NCBI GenBank assembly: GCA_024691465.1
Contig: JAILNO010000238.1
Coordinates: 1-18,089, forward strand
Direction: 5' to 3'
Source of the DNA: Pseudobutyrivibrio sp.
GTDB lineage: Bacteria; Bacillota_A; Clostridia; Lachnospirales; Lachnospiraceae
Length of the DNA: 18,089 bases
The notes under the pieces are model-generated. The model saw only the letters and a list, made by a program, of their open reading frames with translations. It did no database searches and was not told the origin of the DNA. A program made the translations under genes and the position numbers. Of this stretch, positions 6,953-13,102 are shown piece by piece (within the stretch, counting starts at the first letter, position 1; each line of letters starts with the position of its first letter).

Positions 6953-8263
6953 ATGTATGACAAGATTTCGAGACTTTTAATGTATGGAGATTTAACTGAG
7001 GATAGCATCTTATATGAGCTGGGTAGAGTTATTGATGAGGTGGAGTCTGGTGATTATAACAAGCGTGAAGTTACTCGCAAGATTAACGCTATTTCTAAGA
7101 GATTACTTATGCTTGCTACCGATTATGGTTTCGATGACAATCTATGGCATAACTATCTTACTTTCTATATCATTACCAATGAGAATCCATTCTCCCTTGT
7201 AACAGAGAAGACGGATGTTAAGCCTGGTTCCGTTAATCATCTGGTGGAGAATGATTTCCGTATTCTTAAGGAGTTATTCGATTATGACTTCTCATGGATT
7301 GAGAAGGAGTTAGATATTCATTCTTTCAGTGTATTCGCAAGTTACAGTTCAGTACAGAAGAATCAGCAGATGTACAATCGCAATGTTTCGGAAAAGGTAC
7401 GCAACCTTTCTAGAGCCTTGGAACAGGCTGCTGATGAGAAAGGGTTCTTTACTGTAATCACAGAGTTTTACAAGTCTTATGGCGTGGGCATGTTTGGACT
7501 GAATAAGGCCTTCCGCATAGAGGAAGTGGGAACTAATGATATCAAGTTTGTTCCTATTAACAATATGGATGAGGTAGTCTTGGATGATTTAATCGGTTAT
7601 GAGTATCAGAAGCAGCAGCTTATTGATAATACAGAGAGTTTCGTCCAGGGCAAGAAGGCTAACAATGTACTACTATTCGGTGACAGTGGCACGGGCAAGT
7701 CTACCAGCATCAAGGCCATTGTTAATCAGTATTATGACAGTGGACTTAGGATGATTGAGATATATAAGCATCAGTTCAGATACCTGTCTAAGATTATCGC
7801 AAGTATCAAGAACAGGAATTATAAGTACATCATCTACATGGATGACCTATCATTCGAGGAGCATGAGATTGAATACAAGTTCCTTAAGGCAGTTATCGAG
7901 GGTGGTGTGGAGACTAAGCCTGATAACATACTTATCTACGCCACATCTAATCGTCGCCATCTCATCAAGGAGACTTGGAACGATAGGAATGACCAGTCTA
8001 ATACCGATGACAGACATCACTCTGACACAGTGGAGGAGAAGCTTTCACTTGTACATCGTTTCGGCGTGACTATTAGCTACTCTAAGCCTATGCAGAAGGA
8101 ATATATAGACATAGTGCTAGGCCTTGCTAAGCGTGCTGGAGTTACCATGCCTGAAGAGGAGCTCATTGCCCAGGCTAAGGTGTGGGAGATGGAACAGGGC
8201 GGTCTCTCTGGACGTACTGCACAGCAGTTTATTAATCATATATTAGGTGTTACCAGGAACTAG
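6953..8263 (+). CDS. DUF815-family AAA+ ATPase
   Basis: The protein has 436 residues from the ATG at 6953, preferred because GGAG (6943-6946) sits six bases before it; an alternative ATG at 6941 adds four residues but lacks a site. The N-terminal 200 residues are helical and of unknown role. The ATPase core has Walker A GDSGTGKST (243-251), Walker B YIIYMDD ending in D297-D298, and a sensor-like ATSNRRH (330-336). A predicted DUF815 signature region follows, with RND.. and VHRFGVTISY segments. Members resemble DnaA/DnaC-type AAA+ proteins and have no assigned function. It is cytosolic, lies 23 bases after the VanZ-VOC gene and is almost contiguous with the methyltransferase gene behind it. 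A chaperone-like or remodelling role is inference only. Confidence 0.88.
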   Translation: MYDKISRLLMYGDLTEDSILYELGRVIDEVESGDYNKREVTRKINAISKRLLMLATDYGFDDNLWHNYLTFYIITNENPFSLVTEKTDVKPGSVNHLVENDFRILKELFDYDFSWIEKELDIHSFSVFASYSSVQKNQQMYNRNVSEKVRNLSRALEQAADEKGFFTVITEFYKSYGVGMFGLNKAFRIEEVGTNDIKFVPINNMDEVVLDDLIGYEYQKQQLIDNTESFVQGKKANNVLLFGDSGTGKSTSIKAIVNQYYDSGLRMIEIYKHQFRYLSKIIASIKNRNYKYIIYMDDLSFEEHEIEYKFLKAVIEGGVETKPDNILIYATSNRRHLIKETWNDRNDQSNTDDRHHSDTVEEKLSLVHRFGVTISYSKPMQKEYIDIVLGLAKRAGVTMPEEELIAQAKVWEMEQGGLSGRTAQQFINHILGVTRN

Positions 8264-8267
8264 TGTA

Positions 8268-9098
8268 ATGAATATTATTCGAATTGATGATATTAATGAT
8301 GATAGAGTGAGCCTTTTTACTAAGTATAATGAGGCGCAGCTCTATCATTATTTTGAGCCTAACGGAGGCGTATTTATAGCGGAGACGCCTGAGGTTATTA
8401 AGAGAGCCCTTGATAGAGGAGCTGAGCCTATGGCATTTCTAGTGGAGGAGAAAGCATACGAATCCTCTGTGGTACAGGATTTGCTATCAGGTGTATCACA
8501 GGATGTCAGTATATTTATAGCCAGACTTGAGTTTATTAATTCCATAACAGGATTCAATCTTACTAGGGGAGTGTTAGCGGCCTGCAGGAGGCCAGCATTG
8601 CCTGAGGTGAGGGATTTGCTTAAGGGTAGCAGTAGGGTGGCCATCTTAGAGGATGTGATGAATCCTACTAATGTAGGAGCTATATTTAGGTCTGCAGCAG
8701 CACTTGGAGTGGATGGAGTGATGCTAACCACTAATAGTGCTGATCCTTTCTATAGGCGTGCAGCACGCGTGGCTATGGGTACTGTTTTCCAGGTGCCATG
8801 GACATATTTTGATAAGGATAGCGACTATGTATCTATCTTACATGCTATGGGATACTCTGTGGTATCAATGGCTCTTAAGGAGGATGCTATACCTCTATCT
8901 GATGCTGTACTTAAGGATCAGCCTAAGCTTGCTATTATATTTGGAACTGAGAGTACAGGGATTAAGGACGAGACTATTGCAGCCAGTGATTACACCACCA
9001 TTATCCCTATGTACAATGGAGTGGATTCTCTCAATGTGGCAGCAGCCAGTGCAGTTACATTCTGGGAACTATGTAGCAAGCATCGTAATGAGGATTGA
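8268..9098 (+). CDS. TrmH/SpoU-family RNA 2'-O-ribose methyltransferase
   Basis: The protein has 276 residues from the ATG at 8268, eight bases after AGGAA (8255-8259); a GTG at 8247 overlapping the previous gene is possible but less likely. All three SPOUT motifs are present: motif 1 NPTNVGAIFRSA (132-143), including the catalytic-type Arg141; motif 2 IFGTESTGI (224-232); and motif 3 with IPMYNGVDSLNVAAA (246-260). These make the trefoil-knot S-adenosylmethionine site. The N-terminal about 100 residues look like the substrate-recognition extension common in rRNA-directed members. It probably methylates a ribose in rRNA (or tRNA); the exact nucleotide cannot be inferred. It is the last gene of the EAL-VanZ-DUF815 unit and is closed by a terminator. 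Confidence 0.92.
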   Translation: MNIIRIDDINDDRVSLFTKYNEAQLYHYFEPNGGVFIAETPEVIKRALDRGAEPMAFLVEEKAYESSVVQDLLSGVSQDVSIFIARLEFINSITGFNLTRGVLAACRRPALPEVRDLLKGSSRVAILEDVMNPTNVGAIFRSAAALGVDGVMLTTNSADPFYRRAARVAMGTVFQVPWTYFDKDSDYVSILHAMGYSVVSMALKEDAIPLSDAVLKDQPKLAIIFGTESTGIKDETIAASDYTTIIPMYNGVDSLNVAAASAVTFWELCSKHRNED

Positions 9099-9115
9099 GA
9101 ATTACTTAAATTCAG

Positions 9116-9141
9116 GGAGTAGATTATTTCTACTCCTTTTT
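9116..9141 (+). terminator. intrinsic terminator of the EAL-to-TrmH operon
   Basis: GGAGTAGA (9116-9123) pairs with TCTACTCC (9129-9136) across a 5-base loop, followed by five T residues (9137-9141). Confidence 0.9.
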
Positions 9142-9144
9142 ATG

Positions 9145-9191
9145 TTGACATATGTCAGTTATAGGATTAATATAATTTTGACATATGTCAG
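9145..9191 (+). promoter_or_regulatory. promoter with twin 12-bp palindromic operators
   Basis: The sequence TTGACATATGTCAG occurs twice, at 9145-9158 and 9178-9191, offset by 33 bases (about three helical turns). Each holds the perfect palindrome TGACATATGTCA. The first copy includes a consensus -35 TTGACA (9145-9150). The -10 is TAATAT (9168-9173, spacer 17) or the overlapping TATAAT (9171-9176, spacer 20), so it lies between the two palindromes. The second copy ends one base before the AAAGGAG site (9192-9198) of the following gene. This is the layout of an operator pair that blocks polymerase and possibly translation. The likely ligand is the DUF134 helix-turn-helix protein encoded directly downstream (inference). 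Confidence 0.75.
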
Positions 9192-9203
9192 AAAGGAGAC
9201 TAG

Positions 9204-9956
9204 ATGCCTAAGACTACTAAATGCAGAATAGTTAATGGAATGCCAGGTCAGTTCGGGTTCTCACCAACAGATTCGATAGATATGGCTGATGCTGTTCAGC
9301 TTACCTTCGATGAGTTTGAGACCATTCGACTATTGGATTTCAATGGACTTACTCAGGAGCAATGCTCTAAGCGGATGGGAGTGGCTCGTACTACTGTCAC
9401 TAGCATGTATGAATCTGCTAGGCGTAAGATAGCCAGTATGTTAGTGGAGGGCAGGAGTCTGGTTATTTCTGGTGGTAATGTAGAGTTCAATATTCCCGAG
9501 GATATTGGATTTAGATGTAATCGAATTAAAGGAGACGAGGAAATGAGATTAGCAGTAACTTATGATAATGGTGAGATATTCCAGCACTTTGGCCACACAG
9601 AGCAGTTCAAGGTATACGATATCGCAGATGGTAAGATTCTTAATGAGGAAATCGTTAGCACTAACGGACAGGGACATGGCGCACTTGCAGGATTCCTTCT
9701 CGGTGGCAGTGTAGATGCTCTTATTTGTGGTGGTATCGGTGGCGGTGCACAGAATGCTCTTAGAGAGGCTGGCATCGTATTATACGGAGGTGTATCTGGC
9801 AAGGCTGATGATGCTGTTGCAGCATTTTTAGCGGGACAGCTTAGCTACAACCCTAATGTTACATGCAATCATCATGATCATGAGCACGGCGAGGGACATA
9901 CATGCGGCGATCACCATGATGGAGATCATCACTGTGGTGGACACTGCGGTCACTAA
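9204..9956 (+). CDS. DUF134 HTH regulator fused to NifX-like domain with His/Cys metal-binding tail
   Basis: The protein has 250 residues. Residues 1-95 match the DUF134 (UPF0251) family, with a sigma-70-like helix-turn-helix around 47-80 (TQEQCSKRMGVARTTV). Residues 114-213 match the dinitrogenase Fe-Mo-cofactor-binding (NifX/NifB C-terminal) domain, with VTYDNG near the start, FGHTEQF and the glycine-rich ICGGIGGGA. The last 30 residues (221-250) hold 11 His and 4 Cys, a probable metal-binding tail. DUF134 and NifX-like genes are often neighbours in anaerobes; here they are fused, and no nitrogenase gene is nearby. The likely role is a metal- or iron-sulfur-responsive, self-controlling regulator (inference). 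AAAGGAG five bases upstream sets the start. An internal site and ATG at 9528-9545 could also produce the NifX part alone. Confidence 0.88.
   Translation: MPKTTKCRIVNGMPGQFGFSPTDSIDMADAVQLTFDEFETIRLLDFNGLTQEQCSKRMGVARTTVTSMYESARRKIASMLVEGRSLVISGGNVEFNIPEDIGFRCNRIKGDEEMRLAVTYDNGEIFQHFGHTEQFKVYDIADGKILNEEIVSTNGQGHGALAGFLLGGSVDALICGGIGGGAQNALREAGIVLYGGVSGKADDAVAAFLAGQLSYNPNVTCNHHDHEHGEGHTCGDHHDGDHHCGGHCGH
9528..9545 (+). promoter_or_regulatory. internal Shine-Dalgarno and start codon at the domain junction
   Basis: AAAGGAG (9528-9534) lies eight bases before the in-frame ATG at 9543, which is Met114, exactly where the NifX-like domain begins (MRLAVTYDNG). The site shares AAAGGAGAC with the gene's own ribosome binding site. 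It may drive a separate 137-residue NifX-tail protein or be a relic of two ancestral genes. Confidence 0.55.
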
Positions 9957-9970
9957 TATAATTGATATAG

Positions 9971-10006
9971 ACTCATCTATTGCTTAGGCAGTAGATGAGT
10001 TTTTTT
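9971..10006 (+). terminator. intrinsic terminator after the DUF134-NifX gene
   Basis: ACTCATCTA (9971-9979) pairs with TAGATGAGT (9992-10000). The stem continues through a T-G wobble and TGC/GCA (9981-9983 with 9988-9990) to a TTAG loop. Six T residues follow. Confidence 0.92.
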
Positions 10007-10027
10007 ATTTATTAAGGATTAAACGCA

Positions 10028-10056
10028 TTGACAAAAAAAATCTTTTAGGGTAATAT
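10028..10056 (+). promoter_or_regulatory. sigma-A promoter of the ECF transport cluster
   Basis: A consensus TTGACA (10028-10033), a 17-base spacer and TAATAT (10051-10056). Transcription should start near 10063, so the palindromes at 10073-10110 lie in the 5' untranslated region. Confidence 0.8.
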
Positions 10057-10072
10057 TTCAAATCGTAAGAAT

Positions 10073-10110
10073 GATAATCAGATTATCGATAATCAAATAA
10101 TCGGATTGTC
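10073..10110 (+). promoter_or_regulatory. operator array, GATAATC boxes in alternating orientation
   Basis: GATAATC (10073-10079) and GATTATC (10081-10087) form a perfect 7-1-7 palindrome. A further GATAATC (10088-10094) and a one-mismatch GATTGTC (10104-10110) follow. The core GATAAT-N3-ATTATC (10073-10087) recurs ahead of the exporter-fold pair at 13061-13075. The position just downstream of the promoter fits a repressor site. Candidate binders are the TetR protein encoded at the end of the cluster or Fur, whose Bacillus consensus is TGATAAT-N1-ATTATCA. Confidence 0.7.
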
Positions 10111-10146
10111 ATTAATTTTTTAATAGTGGGTTAGGAGAATCTAACT

Positions 10147-11748
10147 ATGATTAAGTTTAACGAAGTCAGTTTTAGATATGCAGGGGAATCTTCATCAGAG
10201 CTTCAAGTCCTCTCCAATTTCAATCTAGATATTAAGGCTGGACAGGTGATTGTAGTAACTGGAGAATCAGGCTGTGGCAAGACGACTGTAGGTAGGTTGA
10301 TTAATGGTTTATCTCCTAAATTTTATGAGGGAACTCTTGAGGGTGATGTAGAAGTGTGTGGTATGCGCCCTAAGGATCAGGAACTATATGATACTGCAAA
10401 GTCAGTGGGGAGTATTTTCCAGAATCCCAGGACACAGTTCTTTAATGTAGATACCACCAGTGAGATTACCTTTGCTTGCGAGAATCAGGGTATGGATAGG
10501 CAATTGATTAAAGACAGGCTAGAGGAAGTGACAGATGATTTCAAGATACAGGATTTGCTTAATAGAAGTATATTCGAGCTATCAGGAGGTCAGAAGCAGA
10601 AGATTGCCTGTGGTTCTATAGCTATGGCTGATTCTAAAGTCATTGTTATGGACGAGCCATCATCTAATCTGGATTTGCAGGGCATAGATGATCTTAAGCT
10701 AGTTATTGAGAAGTGGAAATCTCAAGGCAAAACTTTAGTGATAGCAGAGCATCGACTCTATTATCTAAGAGATATAGCTGATGTAGTTCTTATTATGAAG
10801 GATGGTGCTATCAGTAGAATCTTAGATAGAGATGAAATCTTACGACTATCTATTGATGAGATGCAGAACATGGGCCTTAGAACTTTTTCTGTAGAAGAAG
10901 CTTTTAATAGATGTATTAAGAGCAGACGTAGTAAGGTCAAGAATCAAGCTGGATATGAAATTAAGAAAATGAGATTCACCTATGGCAAATTCGCCGAAGG
11001 TATTGATATAGAAGATATCAATCTAGAGGCAGGCAAAATTACAGCCCTAGTGGGACTTAATGGAGCGGGTAAGTCCACATTTGCTAAATGTTTATGCGGT
11101 CTCAATAAGAAGTCTAAGGACAAAATTTCCAAAGGAAAGCTGCGACTTAGCAAGGCAGATAGGATTAAGGATAGTTTCCTTGTAATGCAGGATGTTAATA
11201 CTCAATTGTTCTCCGACAGCGTATTGGGAGAGGTGATGCTTTCTCTCAGAGAGAAATATGGTAAAGAATTTAATAAAGCCACCCATGAGAAGGAAGCTCT
11301 TGAGATTTTAAGAATGATGGATCTAGAACAGATTAAGAATAGACATCCCATCTCTCTATCAGGAGGACAAAAGCAACGGGTAGCCATAGCTGGTGCTATA
11401 GCGGCAGGCAAGCAATTAATTATCCTAGATGAACCCACCAGCGGCTTGGATTATAAGCATATGGTTGATGTATCTGCAGTTATGAGACTACTTGCAGATA
11501 TGGGAAAGACCATTCTTGTTATCACCCATGACATGGAGTTGATTCTATCAACTATGGACAATATCATCTGTCTTGAAAAAGGCAGAGTGGTGGATTCCTA
11601 TGAGCTTACAGATATGACCAAACGCAAGCTTTATGATTTCTTTTATGAGGTAACCAGGTGTACCAGGTTGATTAATTCTAAAAAAGACAGGGTAGCACCA
11701 ATAAATAAAGTGGAGGAATATTATGATGGAAAAAAAGTTACAAACTAA
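10147..11748 (+). CDS. ECF-type transporter ATPase, two fused nucleotide-binding domains
   Basis: The protein has 533 residues, about twice a single EcfA subunit, and carries two complete ABC ATPase domains. Domain 1: Walker A GESGCGKTT (39-47), signature LSGGQ (145-149), Walker B VIVMDEP (165-171), switch His202. Domain 2: Walker A GLNGAGKST (303-311), signature LSGGQ (404-408), Walker B LIILDEP (424-430), His461. Both look catalytically competent. It has no membrane helices and should sit on the cytosolic face, driving the EcfT-like subunit and the S component encoded next. AGGAG (10133-10137) lies nine bases before the ATG. The C-terminal 26 bases overlap the S-component gene, suggesting coupled translation. 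The substrate is set by the S component and is unknown. Confidence 0.93.
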   Translation: MIKFNEVSFRYAGESSSELQVLSNFNLDIKAGQVIVVTGESGCGKTTVGRLINGLSPKFYEGTLEGDVEVCGMRPKDQELYDTAKSVGSIFQNPRTQFFNVDTTSEITFACENQGMDRQLIKDRLEEVTDDFKIQDLLNRSIFELSGGQKQKIACGSIAMADSKVIVMDEPSSNLDLQGIDDLKLVIEKWKSQGKTLVIAEHRLYYLRDIADVVLIMKDGAISRILDRDEILRLSIDEMQNMGLRTFSVEEAFNRCIKSRRSKVKNQAGYEIKKMRFTYGKFAEGIDIEDINLEAGKITALVGLNGAGKSTFAKCLCGLNKKSKDKISKGKLRLSKADRIKDSFLVMQDVNTQLFSDSVLGEVMLSLREKYGKEFNKATHEKEALEILRMMDLEQIKNRHPISLSGGQKQRVAIAGAIAAGKQLIILDEPTSGLDYKHMVDVSAVMRLLADMGKTILVITHDMELILSTMDNIICLEKGRVVDSYELTDMTKRKLYDFFYEVTRCTRLINSKKDRVAPINKVEEYYDGKKVTN

Positions 11749-12301
11749 AGACTTAATTATGGCAGGTGTATTTGCTGTGCTTTATGTGGCACTTATCTGC
11801 ATACTTGCATCTGTGACAGGAATGTTTATTCCAGTGTACCTGGTATTACCATTTATAGCAGGTGTAATCCTGGGACCGGTATACACATTGTACATTTCTA
11901 AAGTACCTAAGATGGGAGCTGTTCTCATTCTCTCAGTGCTTGCTGGTTTCGTAATGTCAGCATCATCAATAGTTGTGTTGTTATATGTGGTTGTACTAGG
12001 CGTGATTGCGCAGATTATTCTTTCTAAGACAGACTACAGTCCAAGTGGAATCAGAATCAGCTACATCGTATTTGCATGTGCTACAGAGGGACCATTCCTT
12101 TCACTATTCTTTGCAAGAGAAGGATTCCTCAGCACATGTGCTCAGTACTATGGACAGGAATATGCGGACAAAATCGACGCTATAACACCTATTTGGGTTC
12201 TATTCCTTCAGATTGCAATTGCTTTAATCGGTGGATATATCGGCGGACGTATTGGAGTCAATATGAATGCTAAGCACTTTAAGAAGGCTGGAATAGCATA
12301 A
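11723..12301 (+). CDS. ECF transporter S component, MptD/Trep_Strep-like
   Basis: The protein has 192 residues and is very hydrophobic, with about five or six membrane helices (near 11-33, 36-55, 62-80, 82-98, 108-130, 150-175) and a basic C-terminus. Size, topology and the preceding ATPase identify it as the substrate-binding S component of an energy-coupling-factor importer. It resembles the Trep_Strep group (annotated as MptD-family putative S components) rather than the vitamin-specific RibU, BioY or ThiT types. Two adjacent ATGs (11723, 11726) share GGAGGA (11712-11717), with spacings of 5 and 8. It overlaps the ATPase gene by 26 bases, and its stop overlaps the next start in TAATG. The ligand is unknown; a metal chelate or siderophore is suggested only by context. 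Confidence 0.8.
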   Translation: MMEKKLQTKDLIMAGVFAVLYVALICILASVTGMFIPVYLVLPFIAGVILGPVYTLYISKVPKMGAVLILSVLAGFVMSASSIVVLLYVVVLGVIAQIILSKTDYSPSGIRISYIVFACATEGPFLSLFFAREGFLSTCAQYYGQEYADKIDAITPIWVLFLQIAIALIGGYIGGRIGVNMNAKHFKKAGIA

Positions 12302-13020
12302 TGTTTAATGAGTTTTCTTTTCAGGGAGAGGGTTTTATAAAAATAGATCCAAGGACCAAGATGATTGTTTTCATACTATGTTCAATAGCGGCCCTAAGGG
12401 AATCTAGAACTTTATATCAGACCTTGCTTTTCTTCTTTACATTTGCTCTTTTAATAAATGGTAAGCAATTCGTATTTGCTCTTAAGATGCTGATACTATA
12501 TGGGGCTATGATTGGTATAGATCTATTAGTATTTATAGTTCATTTGCCGGATCCTATTAAGATTCTTCTGATGGGCATAAGGGTGTTTAGAATGTTTCTG
12601 CCTGTTATGATGGCCTTTGCGATTATTATTAAGACCACTAGAGTATCGGAATTCTTGGCAGCCTTTGAGAAGATGCATGTACCTGAAGAAATAACTATAC
12701 CATTTTCTGTAATGTTTAGATTCTTTCCAACTATAGGAGAGGAGTGGGACAATATTCAAAACGCCATGAAGTTTAGAGGTTTTGCATTTACTTTTAAGAA
12801 TATACTTACAAGACCTGCCTTTATATATGAGTGTTCGATCGTTCCACTATTATCAGATACGGTTATTATAGCAGACGAACTATCGGCAGCGTCTCTTTGT
12901 CGAGGCTTGGGAGCAGATACTAAGAGAACCAGCTTGGTAGAAGTTCGAATGGGAGTATTTGATTATATAATCATAGGATTTGCAATATGGCTAAATATAG
13001 TGTCATATACTGCATATTAA
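12301..13020 (+). CDS. EcfT-like (CbiQ-family) transmembrane coupling protein
   Basis: The protein has 239 residues, with N-terminal helices (about 20-36, 41-55, 58-80), a pair near 85-112 and a C-terminal helix near 219-236. Two Arg-Gly coupling motifs typical of EcfT are present: KFRG (157-160) and CRG followed by LGADTKR (200-208). In this family they dock the two ATPase domains to the membrane scaffold. Translation is probably coupled, because the start overlaps the S-component stop by one base and there is no strong ribosome binding site. It completes a dedicated ECF importer of ATPase-ATPase, S and T parts. A short stem-loop and a palindrome separate it from the next gene. Confidence 0.88.
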   Translation: MFNEFSFQGEGFIKIDPRTKMIVFILCSIAALRESRTLYQTLLFFFTFALLINGKQFVFALKMLILYGAMIGIDLLVFIVHLPDPIKILLMGIRVFRMFLPVMMAFAIIIKTTRVSEFLAAFEKMHVPEEITIPFSVMFRFFPTIGEEWDNIQNAMKFRGFAFTFKNILTRPAFIYECSIVPLLSDTVIIADELSAASLCRGLGADTKRTSLVEVRMGVFDYIIIGFAIWLNIVSYTAY

Positions 13021-13022
13021 AA

Positions 13023-13046
13023 TTAGTGCCATGTAAATGGCACTAA
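13023..13046 (+). other. 10-bp stem-loop between ECF and exporter-fold genes
   Basis: TTAGTGCCAT (13023-13032) pairs perfectly with ATGGCACTAA (13037-13046) across a GTAA loop. Only a poor AAATTT run follows, so it is a weak terminator or an RNA-stability or processing stem rather than a full stop. Confidence 0.5.
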
Positions 13047-13056
13047 AATTTAGACT

Positions 13057-13079
13057 AATTGATAATTAGATTATCAATT
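13057..13079 (+). promoter_or_regulatory. palindromic operator ahead of the exporter-fold pair
   Basis: AATTGATAAT (13057-13066) and ATTATCAATT (13070-13079) form a perfect 10-3-10 inverted repeat with TAG at the centre. The 15-base core GATAATTAGATTATC differs by one base from the palindrome at 10073-10087. It includes TTGATA (13059-13064), which with TAATAA (13081-13086, spacer 16) might be a weak promoter, though transcription would then start inside the ribosome binding site. Confidence 0.7.
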
Positions 13080-13102
13080 GTAATAAATAAAAGGAGGACG
13101 AA

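Noticed and set aside
10073..10087. Assignment of the palindrome as a definite Fur box
   Set aside because: The half-sites match but the centre is three bases rather than one, and a TetR gene is in the cluster, so the binder is left open.
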